Program-made: the position numbers and the translations under genes | Shown: positions 54,092-63,087 of the stretch, piece by piece | How the letters are laid out: every line of letters begins with the position of its first letter | Numbering within the stretch: the stretch's first letter is position 1 | Assembly (NCBI GenBank): GCA_902495075.1 | Contig: CABUVO010000018.1 | Location: forward strand, 22,227-86,226 | DNA from: an uncultured Porphyromonadaceae bacterium | Lineage (GTDB): Bacteria; Bacteroidota; Bacteroidia; Bacteroidales; Muribaculaceae | Length of the DNA: 64,000 nt | Reading direction: 5' to 3' | Notes under the pieces: model-generated | The model's database searches: none | What the model was told of the DNA's origin: nothing | What the model saw: only the letters and a program-made list of their open reading frames with translations

Positions 54092-55123
54092 TTATCGGGT
54101 CGGGTGGGTTCTCCGAATTGTGCCGTCGGTGTTGAAGCTCATGCGGTCGATGCAGACCTGGCGATGGATGCCTGGATTATCAGTCAGGAATTGTTTGTCG
54201 ATACGATGATAGACAATGCGCCATACATCCGTGCCGGGGATGTTGATCACCGAACAATGCCCTGTGCCATAAATCTCTTTATCCGGATCTTGAATGAGTA
54301 TGACAGGATCTTCCGCTATTTTGATTTTTCCTAAAGGAGTGTCAGCAGTGCCGTAGGCTATGTGATAATTGGGCGAGCCGGTGTCATCAACCGACCATAG
54401 GAAATAATAGCGTCCGTCCCGATAAAAGACGTACGGAGCTTCACGGTAGGCGTAGTCCTGAAGTGTGCCGCCTTTGGGAGTCATGACCGTTATCGTGTTT
54501 TCCTTAATTGAGGTCATGTCTTCGTTAAGTTCCGCCCCTGCCATATATCCGTTACCCCAGTAAAGATAATATTTCTTGGAGACGGGATCCTGAAAGACAT
54601 CGACATCGATTTGCTGTCCACGCCCTGTGGGACTGTCTACGACAATCGGCTTGCCGTAGTCATGAAACGGACCGACAGGATTGTCGGCAATCGCTACACC
54701 TATAGCCTTGCGATCCTGTTTCGGGTAATGTCCGCTGTAATAAAGAAAATATTTATACGTGCCGTCATCATATTTTCGCTCAATTATGGCTGGCGCCCAT
54801 GCATTACCGGTAGACCATGCCACCTGCGGACCTTTAAGGTCAAGAACAATACCGTCGTCTTTCCAGTCTGCCAGATTATTTGAGGAGAATACTTTAAAAT
54901 AATGACCGCCCCAGCCTGGAGTGCCGTCGGTAGTGGAATAGATATAATATCTGCCGGTCTGTTCCGAAAAAAGAATCTCGGGATCGGCATGATATTCAGG
55001 AAGAACGGGATTGGACGAACGGCTTGCAACTGAACCTTTGGCATCGGCATCAATACTCATCATTGATATGAATAGACCGATTCCCAATGAGTATAGAAAA
55101 CTTGAGATATTGAATTTATTCAT
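54092..55123 (-). CDS. GH43 family glycoside hydrolase
   Basis: 343 residues, signal peptide (about 1-28). Five-bladed propeller with the GH43 triad: Asp47 in YHADPEI (base), Asp173 in QIDVDVF (pKa modulator) and Glu228 in YREAPYVF (acid). Other typical stretches are NAWAPAIIER and YHRIDKQF. It is an inverting exo-acting enzyme on arabinose, xylose or galactose units. The substrate is not assignable. Convergent with the esterase gene, with only 9 nt between them. Confidence 0.9.
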   Translation of the reverse strand: MNKFNISSFLYSLGIGLFISMMSIDADAKGSVASRSSNPVLPEYHADPEILFSEQTGRYYIYSTTDGTPGWGGHYFKVFSSNNLADWKDDGIVLDLKGPQVAWSTGNAWAPAIIERKYDDGTYKYFLYYSGHYPKQDRKAIGVAIADNPVGPFHDYGKPIVVDSPTGRGQQIDVDVFQDPVSKKYYLYWGNGYMAGAELNEDMTSIKENTITVMTPKGGTLQDYAYREAPYVFYRDGRYYFLWSVDDTGSPNYHIAYGTADTPLGKIKIAEDPVILIQDPDKEIYGTGHCSVINIPGTDVWRIVYHRIDKQFLTDNPGIHRQVCIDRMSFNTDGTIRRTHPTR

Positions 55124-55490
55124 GGCTTGTTTTTAAAAGTTGTTTCAAATAAATAACAGATTCAATTATATAGATATTATAAAAGAGAGAAGGGAAAAGT
55201 AAAAAAGTTAGAAGGAAGAAAGAAGAATTGGCAGGACTCGACAGATCGAATCAACTTAATTATTCAGACGCCAAGGCACGAAGGGCAAAGTTTGATTCGA
55301 ATTTAGGGATGTCTCTTCGCTCCTGCGAAGACGTCGAGCCATCCGGTCGTAGCTGCAGTTGCGAGCAACAGCAGCTACGTCTTGATGCTCACGTCTGATA
55401 AACAAGCAACAAATGTACTATCGAGTAACTTTATCGCGTTTCTTAGAGGAGGGGGATAGTGTTAAATTTTAAGCCAAAATCAGTAAATCT
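55124..55490. other. Intergenic spacer with hairpin and a GCCAAGG-type repeat fragment
   Basis: 367 nt between divergent GH43 and GH2 genes, no gene seen. A hairpin at 55349-55378 has 13-bp arms with one mismatch (GTAGCTGC... / ...GCAGCTAC), flanked by AGACGT at 55329 and ACGTCT at 55392, so a larger branched structure is possible. 55267-55290 holds GACGCCAAGGCACGAAGGGC, which looks like a fragment of a widespread dispersed repeat. No TAnnTTTG promoter was found. Confidence 0.4.
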
Positions 55491-57857
55491 ATGAAACTTA
55501 AAGCTTTTCTATCAACATTATTGCTATCATTGCTGTCGTTATCGATAACAGCAAGAGAAAATATTCTTCTTGATGATGAATGGACTTTTTCGCTTACACC
55601 GGATTCAGCTTCAAATCTCAAACCATTCACAACTGTTGTGGATCTTCCCCACGACTGGAGCATTGCGTTCCCTTTTGACCGGAATGCACCTATGGGGAAT
55701 GACGGCGGTTACTTGCCGTCGGGCATTGGAGTTTACACAAAGAATATCAATATCACCCCGGAAGATCTTAAGAAAAACAAGTACACCCTTTTATTTGAGG
55801 GGGTGTATGAACGATGGACACTGAAGGTGAACGGAGATTCCATAGGCTACCAGCCCTATGGCTATTCCTCTGTATTTTTTGATATAACACCGGCTTTACA
55901 TCCGGGTGAAAACATCATTGAGGTTACGGCTGACAATTCTCATCAAAAAAATTGTCGCTGGTATTCGGGATCTGGAATCTATCGTCACGTACATCTCATA
56001 AAAACAGGACATACACATATCTCACCATGGTCGCTATATGTCACTACTCCTCGAATTGAAACAGACAATGCGCAGGTGAAGGCTACGTTCTCTATCGATG
56101 GATTTGAGGAAGCAACAAATCTTGCCTCAACACTCAGCATCATTGATCAAAACGGAATGTCCGTAGCTCAAGAAACCATACCTGTCAAGAGTCAGAAGAC
56201 GGAACATTCCTTGACGGTCGCCTCTCCCAAACTTTGGAGTCCGGAATCACCCAATCTCTACACTTTGCAAGTTGCGATTTCAAGCAATGGCAAAGTGATT
56301 GATACCACAGATGCCGCGTTTGGAGTGCGGACTATCGAATATTCTGCGGAGAAAGGATTTTTATTGAACGGCAAACCAATGGAACTGAACGGGGCTTGCG
56401 TGCATCATGACAACGGTATTCTTGGAGCCGCGTCATATGATGCCGCCGAGGCGAGAAAAGTCAGATTACTTAAGGAGGCTGGATTCAATGCAGTGCGCAC
56501 AAGCCATAATCCACCGGCACCGGCATTTCTTGATGAATGCGACCGACAAGGACTTCTTGTAATAGACGAAGTTTTTGACGGCTGGCGCGAGGCTAAAAAT
56601 ACCTGGGACTATCATCTTGATTTCGACAAATACTCGCTGGCGGATGTTGGTGCGATGATAAGACGCGACAGAAATCATCCTTCAATAATAGCATGGAGCA
56701 TCGGTAATGAGGTGATAGAGCGTAAAAAAATCGAAGTTGTCACGACAGCACGTAAGTTGGCAACGGAATGTCGCCGTCTTGATCCAATCCGTCCTGTGAC
56801 AAGTGCACTATGCGCTTGGGATAGCGACTGGGAAATATATGATCCTCTTGCCGAAGCACTCGATATCGTGGGGTATAATTATATGATTCACAAATCCGCA
56901 TCCGACCATGAACGTTGTCCCCAAAGAATAATGTGGCAAACGGAATCCTATCCAGCGGATGCTTTTGAGAACTGGAAGAAAGTCGCTGAGAATCCATACA
57001 TAATAGGAGATTTCGTATGGACAGGAATCGATTATCTTGGAGAATCCGGCATCGGTCGTTATTTCTACAAAGGTCAGATCGAAGGTGAACATTACGAACG
57101 ACCGCTGTGGCCCTGGCATGGCGCTTATTGCGGGGATATTGATATCACCGGATGGCGAAAACCTATTTCACATTATCGTGATTTCCTTTATAACGACAAT
57201 CGTAAACTTTATATGGCAGTCAAAGAGCCCACAGGTTACAAAGGGGAAATTCAGACTACAAAATGGGGTGTATCGCCAACATGGGAATCATGGAACTGGA
57301 CCGGACATGAGGGCAAACCTATTGAGATAGAAGTAATATCGCGCTATCCGAAAGTAAAACTATATCTAAACGACTCTCTGGTTGGAGAAAAATCGGTAGG
57401 GAAAAATGCCGGATTCAAAGCTGTGTTCAGCATACCCTATACTCCCGGCACGCTTCGGGCAGAAGGTTGCGATGAAGCAGGTAACGTAATCGAGACCACG
57501 TCCATTGCTACTACAGACAAAGCTTCGGCAATACGCCTCACACCCGATAGAACGATTATGAAAGCTGACAATCAGGATGTAGTGTTTGTGATAGCAGAGG
57601 TTGTGGATAGCAAAGGGAATGTTGTTCCTGATGCCGATGCGTTGCTGACATTTAAAATCAATGGAGCGGGGAGCATACTTGCCTCCGGGAGCGCCGATAT
57701 GACAAACCCGGATTCCTACAGCAAGCCCCAAACACATAGCTGGAAAGGACGTGCCATAGTTGCTGTTAAATCAGGTTACAAGCCGGGAAAAATCACACTC
57801 ACCGCTACATCCAACCGCCTCAAGGCAGCCAAGGCAACATTATCCGTAAAAAAATAG
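55491..57857 (+). CDS. GH2 family beta-galactosidase-like enzyme
   Basis: 788 residues with a signal peptide (1-22). Domain order: sugar-binding jelly roll (about 25-185), Ig-like (about 190-290), TIM barrel (about 295-600) and two C-terminal beta domains (DUF4982-like about 615-680, Ig-like 690-788). Acid/base Glu407 in WSIGNEV and nucleophile Glu485 in IMWQTES. The NAVRTSHNPP and DEVFDGW stretches are typical of GH2. Beta-galactosidase is the likeliest activity. Other beta-glycosidase activities occur in this architecture. Divergent from the GH43 gene. Confidence 0.92.
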   Translation: MKLKAFLSTLLLSLLSLSITARENILLDDEWTFSLTPDSASNLKPFTTVVDLPHDWSIAFPFDRNAPMGNDGGYLPSGIGVYTKNINITPEDLKKNKYTLLFEGVYERWTLKVNGDSIGYQPYGYSSVFFDITPALHPGENIIEVTADNSHQKNCRWYSGSGIYRHVHLIKTGHTHISPWSLYVTTPRIETDNAQVKATFSIDGFEEATNLASTLSIIDQNGMSVAQETIPVKSQKTEHSLTVASPKLWSPESPNLYTLQVAISSNGKVIDTTDAAFGVRTIEYSAEKGFLLNGKPMELNGACVHHDNGILGAASYDAAEARKVRLLKEAGFNAVRTSHNPPAPAFLDECDRQGLLVIDEVFDGWREAKNTWDYHLDFDKYSLADVGAMIRRDRNHPSIIAWSIGNEVIERKKIEVVTTARKLATECRRLDPIRPVTSALCAWDSDWEIYDPLAEALDIVGYNYMIHKSASDHERCPQRIMWQTESYPADAFENWKKVAENPYIIGDFVWTGIDYLGESGIGRYFYKGQIEGEHYERPLWPWHGAYCGDIDITGWRKPISHYRDFLYNDNRKLYMAVKEPTGYKGEIQTTKWGVSPTWESWNWTGHEGKPIEIEVISRYPKVKLYLNDSLVGEKSVGKNAGFKAVFSIPYTPGTLRAEGCDEAGNVIETTSIATTDKASAIRLTPDRTIMKADNQDVVFVIAEVVDSKGNVVPDADALLTFKINGAGSILASGSADMTNPDSYSKPQTHSWKGRAIVAVKSGYKPGKITLTATSNRLKAAKATLSVKK

Positions 57858-57881
57858 AAGCTGTTAAAAAATAACAGCTTC
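57857..57881. terminator. Bidirectional terminator between GH2 and hydrolase genes
   Basis: Perfect 10-bp arms GAAGCTGTTA / TAACAGCTTC with loop AAAAA. It begins at the GH2 stop codon and serves two convergent genes. Confidence 0.65.
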
Positions 57882-57909
57882 CAAATCAATGTCATTCAAA
57901 AAACAAGGG

Positions 57910-58995
57910 TTATTTGCCGATATACTCGTTGAAGAACTTTTCTATTTCGGCAAAAGGGATGATATCCTTCTGATCATATAGGTCGGTGTGGCTTGCGCCG
58001 GGAATCACCATGAAGAGTTTGTTGTTTGGCTTACCGGGGGTCACAGTCAATTTCTTGTAGGCGTCGCTGCCGAAGTAGAATGAGTGGGCTTTCTCTCCGT
58101 GGAGAATCATCACGGCGTTCTCAATCTCGCCGGCACGGCTCATCAGAGGGAAGTTGATCCAGGGAATCGGTGATGTGGCATTGCGTCCTCCGTTGGAGTT
58201 GAGCGAGCGGGGATGATAGCCACGCTTGGTCTTGTAGTAGTCGTAATAGTCGCGAAGGAACTTGTGAGCATCGTCTGGCAACACATCGGGAACACCGCCA
58301 CCAAGAGCTGGAGTGCCATTAATATAATCCTCGGTGCGTTGTATAGCCAATTTTTCACGGAGGGCATTGCGTGCCTCGGCACAGTCTTCGGCATCGAAGT
58401 AGCCGTTTGCAGTTACGCGGCTCATATCATACATGGTGGATGCAAGAGTAGCCTTGATGCGTGGATCGGCAGCCGCAGCGTTAACGGCCAGTCCGCCCCA
58501 GCCACATATGCCGATGATGCCGACACGCTCAGGGTCAACTTCGGGATTGGTTACGAGATAATCCACTGCGGCGCTGAAATCCTCAGTATTGATGTCGGGA
58601 GAAGTCATGTAACGGGGAGTGCCACCGCTTTCGCCTGTAAACGAAGGGTCAAAGGCTATAGTAAGAAAACCTCGCTCAGCCATTTCCTGTGCATAAAGTC
58701 CGGCAGATTGCTCCTTGACCGCTCCGAAAGGACCGCATACAGCGATTGCGGGCAACTTGCCTTTCGCTCCTTTGGGTTTATACATGTCGGCAGCGAGGGT
58801 AATGCCGTAGCGGTTGACGAAAGTCACCTTGCTGTGGTCTACTTTGTCGCTTTTGGGAAACGTCTTGTCCCATTCCTTTGTAAGAGTCAGATTTTCCATA
58901 ATGTTTTTGTTTTCTTTCGTTTTGGAGGCGTATAGGTCTGTCACACCAGATGCTAATACAAACAGACTCGCCACAAATATTGTTTTTACGTTCAT
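57910..58995 (-). CDS. Alpha/beta hydrolase with Cys nucleophile (dienelactone hydrolase-like)
   Basis: 361 residues, signal peptide (about 1-23). The nucleophile elbow is GICGWGG with Cys164 in place of Ser, the oxyanion region is AVCGPFGAVKEQ, His336 lies in PGASHTDLY and the acid is probably Glu301 in LHGEKAHS. Cys-type elbows are known in dienelactone hydrolases and in a family of periplasmic hydrolases related to YcjY. Substrate unknown. It is the last gene of an operon with the aldo/keto reductase (26 nt upstream). Confidence 0.85.
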   Translation of the reverse strand: MNVKTIFVASLFVLASGVTDLYASKTKENKNIMENLTLTKEWDKTFPKSDKVDHSKVTFVNRYGITLAADMYKPKGAKGKLPAIAVCGPFGAVKEQSAGLYAQEMAERGFLTIAFDPSFTGESGGTPRYMTSPDINTEDFSAAVDYLVTNPEVDPERVGIIGICGWGGLAVNAAAADPRIKATLASTMYDMSRVTANGYFDAEDCAEARNALREKLAIQRTEDYINGTPALGGGVPDVLPDDAHKFLRDYYDYYKTKRGYHPRSLNSNGGRNATSPIPWINFPLMSRAGEIENAVMILHGEKAHSFYFGSDAYKKLTVTPGKPNNKLFMVIPGASHTDLYDQKDIIPFAEIEKFFNEYIGK

Positions 58996-59021
58996 ATAAT
59001 CTTAATTAGTCAATAAATTAA

Positions 59022-59849
59022 TCAATACCAATCATGTTTCTCACGGCGTTCAAGAGCATCGATGCGCCCCATCTCCTCGGGAGTCAGCTCAAAGTCAAAG
59101 ATTGAGATATTCTCTTTCTGATGATCTGGCTTGCCTGAACCGGGTATTACCACAACACCATTCTGAAGATCCCAGCGGAGAATGGTTTGCACCACTGATT
59201 TCCCATGTTTGCGGGCAATATCCATAATCACCGGCTCTTTCATTAGTTCGGAGTTGAAGCCACGTCCACCAAGCGGATACCATGCCTCGACCACAATCCC
59301 GTTGTCGCGCAAATACTCTGTCACAGCCTTGTCCTGATAATACGGGTGAATCTCGTTCTGGTCAAGCACCGGCTTGATGCTCACCTTCGGCAAAAACTCA
59401 GACATCTCCTTGATATAGAAATTGGAGACACCGAGCGAGCGAATTTTGCCCTCCTTCACATAACGCTCCATAGTCTTATATGCCTCGACATCATGCGAAC
59501 CGGGATGATGAAGAAGCATCAAGTCGATATAACCGATATCAAGCTTACGGAGGCATTTTTCGATATTCTTCTCGGCATTGGCAAACTCGTTGGGATAGAG
59601 TTTTGTGGTTACGAACACTTCTTCGCGTTTTATCAGACCTTCATCTATCGCCTGACGTATCGCTCTGCCGACTTCTTCCTCATTACGATAGAAACTCGCT
59701 GTGTCAAACTTACGGTAACCGAGTCTGATTGCGGATAATATTGCGTTCACACATTTGTCGCCGTGAAGGCTATAAGTACCTAAACCTATCACAGGCATTT
59801 CATAACCGTTGCTGAGCTTTATAACCGGTATATCGTAGTTTTTATTCAT
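59022..59849 (-). CDS. Aldo/keto reductase
   Basis: 275 residues, cytoplasmic. Catalytic tetrad Asp49 and Tyr54 (FDTASFYRNEE), Lys83 (TTKLYP) and His114 (MLLHHPG). C-terminal NADPH-binding signature VVIPGSGKPDHQKENI is present. It reduces aldehydes or ketones with NADPH, of the 2,5-diketo-gluconate reductase type. The specific substrate is unknown. It follows the FISUMP-like gene by 4 nt. Confidence 0.92.
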   Translation of the reverse strand: MNKNYDIPVIKLSNGYEMPVIGLGTYSLHGDKCVNAILSAIRLGYRKFDTASFYRNEEEVGRAIRQAIDEGLIKREEVFVTTKLYPNEFANAEKNIEKCLRKLDIGYIDLMLLHHPGSHDVEAYKTMERYVKEGKIRSLGVSNFYIKEMSEFLPKVSIKPVLDQNEIHPYYQDKAVTEYLRDNGIVVEAWYPLGGRGFNSELMKEPVIMDIARKHGKSVVQTILRWDLQNGVVVIPGSGKPDHQKENISIFDFELTPEEMGRIDALERREKHDWY

Positions 59850-59853
59850 AACG

Positions 59854-60636
59854 TTACCTTACTAAATATTTCTTACCGTTCTGAATATAGAATCCTTTTA
59901 CCGGCTTTGAATTAAGACGGCGTCCTATAAGATCGTATATGGGGCTGTCATACTGTCGGCCGTTCGTTGTAATTTCGGTAATGCCCGTTTGTTTCTTGTC
60001 TCTGACAGGACGGATAGAGAATCCGCTGTAACGTATCGCCGGATTATGGTTCAGACCTTCGGCTCCGATATAAAGGCGATGCGCCCTTTGTTTATGCATC
60101 GACGGATCAGTGCCGAGTGTCCCGGTCCAATAGTAGCCGACCGTACCGGCATAGCGAACAGTCTCACCGTTTCTTGCACCTCCGGCAGGGAGGAACAGCT
60201 TGTTGCCGTTCTTACCTATGAACTCATAGCCGTTTACCCCGTTGAGTTTAGTCCACACACGCTGACAGGCTGTAAGTTCTTTAAGTTCATCAAGTGTCGG
60301 AAGACGCCAGCCATCACCGAGCCTTCGATGAACCAAATCCAGTTCAGTGCCGCTGATTTCAGAAGGAGGTTCCGGACCTCCATACAAATCCGATACCCAG
60401 TTTCTTGACTTGTCAAGAACATCCATCGTCGTTTCCAAGCCTGTAGGATCTGCCCAGCCGTAGTAGCCGCCAAAATCTTCCGGTGCGGTTGCACCAAGAT
60501 TTTTGGTAGCCCACTCGACACTCAATCCCAAATCTATGGATTCGGGTGTTTGTGAATAAACTACTGTCGGTATTGATGTCAATACAGCCAGTACTAATGC
60601 ATATATTTCACTTGATCTCATATTGGAGTTGTTCAT
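59854..60636 (-). CDS. FISUMP/DUF1566-like exported protein with sorting-like tail
   Basis: 260 residues, signal peptide (about 1-28, alternative Met at residue 6). It opens SIDLGLSVEWATKNLGA, the hallmark of Fibrobacter-type major paralogous domains, and continues LGDGWRLPTLDELKEL and YYWTGTLGTD up to SGFSIRPVRDK. The last ~35 residues (PIYDLIGRRL, GFYIQNGKKYLVR) look like a short C-terminal secretion tail. Function unknown. Pairing with a cytoplasmic reductase gene 4 nt away is unusual. A -7-like TAATTTTG (60657-60650, minus) precedes it. Confidence 0.75.
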   Translation of the reverse strand: MNNSNMRSSEIYALVLAVLTSIPTVVYSQTPESIDLGLSVEWATKNLGATAPEDFGGYYGWADPTGLETTMDVLDKSRNWVSDLYGGPEPPSEISGTELDLVHRRLGDGWRLPTLDELKELTACQRVWTKLNGVNGYEFIGKNGNKLFLPAGGARNGETVRYAGTVGYYWTGTLGTDPSMHKQRAHRLYIGAEGLNHNPAIRYSGFSIRPVRDKKQTGITEITTNGRQYDSPIYDLIGRRLNSKPVKGFYIQNGKKYLVR

Positions 60637-60663
60637 ATTTTCATTAATGCAAAATTACAGAAA

Positions 60664-60693
60664 GAGCCTCACAACATAGTTGCTGTGAGGCTC
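60664..60693 (-). terminator. Terminator after the AraC-type regulator gene
   Basis: Perfect 10-bp arms GAGCCTCACA / TGTGAGGCTC. On the minus strand a T-rich stretch (CTTTCTGTAATTTT) follows. It separates the regulator from the FISUMP-reductase-hydrolase operon. Confidence 0.7.
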
Positions 60694-60732
60694 AATTATA
60701 GTTTCTGAAAAGTTCAGCCCGGCTTGTTCTGA

Positions 60733-61605
60733 TTAATTTAATCCCATTACTGCTGTGGGCACGATGCCGAATTCTTTTTTGAAAGCTGTGGAGAAATGCG
60801 AGGGATTGCGGAAACCGACCTCAGCATAAACCTCAACAACTTTCCTTTTTCCTGTTTTCATTAGGTCGTAAGCCTTTTCAAGCCGTTTCTTGATAAGCCA
60901 TTTTTCGGGAGTGAGGTTGCTTATTTTCTTGAAATCACGTTTGAATGTGGCAAGACTGCGACCTGTGTAATGCGCAATTTCTTCAATACTTAAATCGCAC
61001 ATAAAATTCTCCTCCATGAAACCAAGAATGTCTATCTTCCAAGGCTCATTGAAATCGAACATTGTGGGCACAAATCTTTCGTCGATCGCAAGCAGAGCCA
61101 TCAGTCCTTCCTGCAATTTCAGCTCCATGAAATCATCTTTAGGCTTGACTTCCGGATCAAAATAAGGGGTCATTGAGGCGAAAAGGCTTGCAAGTTCCAC
61201 AGTCTTGGGCAACTTGATTACACCTTCCGGAAGCTTGCCGGTATTCGGCTTTATTTTATTAAGCGACAATTTGCCATACATTTCCCGGAGGAAACTGCGT
61301 GTGAACATCAAGAAAATACCACAATACCGTTCTCCCTGATAAGTCTTCTTATACATGGTGATGTGATGGTCACGGGGAATAAATACGCATTCACCCTTGC
61401 GCACATGGATTTTCTCGGTTCCGTTGTCAAGAATCATCTCGCCGGAATACACATAATTGAGTGCATACTCCTGTGAACGGTGTATGCAGCCGCTCAAATC
61501 GTCATAAAAGAAGCTGTAAAAAATATTATTGTAATTGAATATCAGCTTCATCGGGCCGAGATTCTCATCCTGATTTATTGCCATTGCTTTCCTTTTAGAC
61601 CACAA
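60733..61605 (-). CDS. AraC family transcriptional regulator
   Basis: 290 residues. Met at residue 8 or 19 are possible later starts. N-terminal cupin-like sensing domain (about 20-170; GECVFIPRDHHITMYK) and two C-terminal HTH motifs (about 190-288; LSIEEIAHYTGRSLATFKRD and VYAEVGFRNPSHFSTAFKKE). It probably activates the reductase/hydrolase operon downstream on the same strand. Effector unknown. It begins 47 nt after the broken RibD-like gene. Confidence 0.9.
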   Translation of the reverse strand: MWSKRKAMAINQDENLGPMKLIFNYNNIFYSFFYDDLSGCIHRSQEYALNYVYSGEMILDNGTEKIHVRKGECVFIPRDHHITMYKKTYQGERYCGIFLMFTRSFLREMYGKLSLNKIKPNTGKLPEGVIKLPKTVELASLFASMTPYFDPEVKPKDDFMELKLQEGLMALLAIDERFVPTMFDFNEPWKIDILGFMEENFMCDLSIEEIAHYTGRSLATFKRDFKKISNLTPEKWLIKKRLEKAYDLMKTGKRKVVEVYAEVGFRNPSHFSTAFKKEFGIVPTAVMGLN

Positions 61606-61652
61606 ATTAACAATTCCATTACTTACCTCAACGCATGTCTTCTGCCATGCTA

Positions 61653-61919
61653 CTACTTTTTATTTACGGTGTATCTCAGCCATACGGTGTTTCCCATACG
61701 CTCAACGTCATTAAGAGTCAGGAGCGTCGGAGGATAGTCAGCTTGCTTTATGCCGTCGAATACGGCGGTCATTCCGGCACGACCTTCGAGCATCGCGTCA
61801 AATTTCAGGCTGTCAAGAGCCTGGTAATAAGTGTCTGTATTATCGATTTTCTCCGTCATGGCACAGTCTATGCGACCGTCAACCGATGACATCATATGAC
61901 ATATTATATACGGTTTCAT
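61653..61919 (-). pseudogene. RibD/dihydrofolate-reductase-like gene with internal deletion
   Basis: 88 residues, where the family has about 220-230. The N-terminus MKPYIICHMMSSVDGRID and the C-terminus GMTAVFDGIKQADYPPT with MGNTVWLRYTV are the two ends of a RibD C-terminal-domain reductase. About 140 central residues, including the NADPH-binding part, are gone. The junction lies at LEGR/AGMTAVFDG, where both flanking parts of intact relatives carry a GR, so recombination or an in-frame deletion is likely. A -7-like TAACTTTG (61947-61940, minus) remains upstream. Probably not functional. Confidence 0.75.
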
Positions 61920-62221
61920 TTGTTCAGAATGATTTTTTGCAAAGTTAACAAGATTTCTGTGTATAACATTATCTATATTACTACATAATTATCATTTTTG
62001 CGCAATTCGGCAGAAAGACAGGTGCGTAGACAATATAAAAGTAGTTAACTGATTGCCTTCATGTTTTGCTGGAACCCCACCGAAAACAAAAATGGCAGGT
62101 TTCCCTGCCATTTATATGAAGTTATATTACAGTTTATTGCTTGGTTGTAATTTTATTAAACTTGTCAACAATGAAACTGGCAATTTCCATATGAGTGTAT
62201 GGATTATACGCTCATATCTGT
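61920..62221. other. Spacer between two minus-strand genes
   Basis: About 300 nt. It holds a -7-like box for the RibD relic (61940-61947) and the terminator of the reductase gene (62082-62113). I see no gene in the remainder. Confidence 0.4.
62082..62113 (-). terminator. Terminator of the NAD(P)-binding reductase gene
   Basis: Perfect 10-bp arms AAATGGCAGG (62090-62099) and CCTGCCATTT (62104-62113). On the minus strand the stem is followed by TTGTTTT. Confidence 0.7.
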
Positions 62222-62872
62222 TTAATATCCGATCGTAAAGCGTTCCTGATGGTGGACAGGTGTTTCCAATTCATCCACCATCGCCTTTGCATAATCCCCG
62301 ACAGTGATACGACTGTTGCCTTCGCTGTCAACGATGAGGTTATCTTTGCCAAGACGGTACGTTCCGGTTGCATCTCCCGGTTCCAAAGAACCGGCGGGTG
62401 AAAAGAATACCCAGTCGATTGCTTTTTCATTGTTGAGAGTGTCAAGATAGAATTCGCCGAGCGACTTCACACCTCCCATAATTTCTGCAGGAATAACACC
62501 ACTGTCTACCACGCGCAGCCCCGGTGCACAGAAAAGTGTGCCCGCACCTCCCACAATGAGAAGACGTTTCACACCGGCTTCCTTTGCAGCCTCAAGGATG
62601 CGGGGATAGTTCTGTAATGTAAGATTATAGATATCCGGATTAGTCCAACCGGGATTATAAGCACTGATGACGGCATCATAACCTTTAAGATTCTTGGCGA
62701 GAGCTTCCGTATCAGCCACATCCACCTTCTTTACTGTGAGATTCGGATTATTTATTTTCACGTTTTCAGGATTGCGTACTAATGCTTCTACTTCATAACC
62801 ACGAGAAAGAAGTTCTTTGAGAATTGCGCTGCCGACAAAGCCGCTTGCGCCGATGAGAGCTGTTTTCTTCAT
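62222..62872 (-). CDS. NAD(P)-binding reductase (atypical SDR, NmrA/YwnB-like)
   Basis: 216 residues from the Met at 62872. The longer frame to 62905 would start upstream of the predicted transcript start. The dinucleotide-binding motif is GASGFVGSAI (8-17), followed by VEALVRNPENVK, VDVADTEAL, YDAVISAYNPG and VKRLLIVGGAGTLF, typical of single-domain SDR-like proteins. The catalytic Tyr-x-x-x-Lys is absent, as usual in this subgroup. Probably an NAD(P)H-dependent reductase or redox sensor. Divergent from an HxlR regulator gene, a common pairing for quinone or electrophile response. Confidence 0.88.
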   Translation of the reverse strand: MKKTALIGASGFVGSAILKELLSRGYEVEALVRNPENVKINNPNLTVKKVDVADTEALAKNLKGYDAVISAYNPGWTNPDIYNLTLQNYPRILEAAKEAGVKRLLIVGGAGTLFCAPGLRVVDSGVIPAEIMGGVKSLGEFYLDTLNNEKAIDWVFFSPAGSLEPGDATGTYRLGKDNLIVDSEGNSRITVGDYAKAMVDELETPVHHQERFTIGY

Positions 62873-62893
62873 ATCTGTATTGATTTTTTGATA

Positions 62894-62925
62894 CAAAAAT
62901 AACACATGTGAGATTCCGATGTCAA
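62894..62925 (-). promoter_or_regulatory. Bacteroidota promoter for the reductase gene
   Basis: On the minus strand TTG (62925-62923), 21 nt, TATTTTTG (62901-62894). It places the transcript start near 62888 and so supports the ATG at 62872 over 62905. Confidence 0.55.
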
Positions 62926-63030
62926 GAAGGCACCAGAATGAAAGATAGTTTCATCAAGGTTAGAATTATAGAAAACCAGCAAACTACAAAAAAGACTTTA
63001 ACTATTTTTAACCACAGTCGAAAGATTATA

Positions 63031-63061
63031 TTGCATACCTTCTGAATATTAGTTACCTTTG
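63031..63061 (+). promoter_or_regulatory. Bacteroidota promoter for the HxlR gene
   Basis: TTG (63031-63033), 20 nt, TACCTTTG (63054-63061). Leader to 63088 about 20 nt. Confidence 0.65.
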
Positions 63062-63087
63062 TAGAGTAATCTGCCAGACATAATATT

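Noticed and set aside
58213..58935. 240-codon plus-strand ORF
   Set aside because: It is fully antisense to the hydrolase gene, which has a signal peptide and catalytic motifs. The ORF has no family resemblance.
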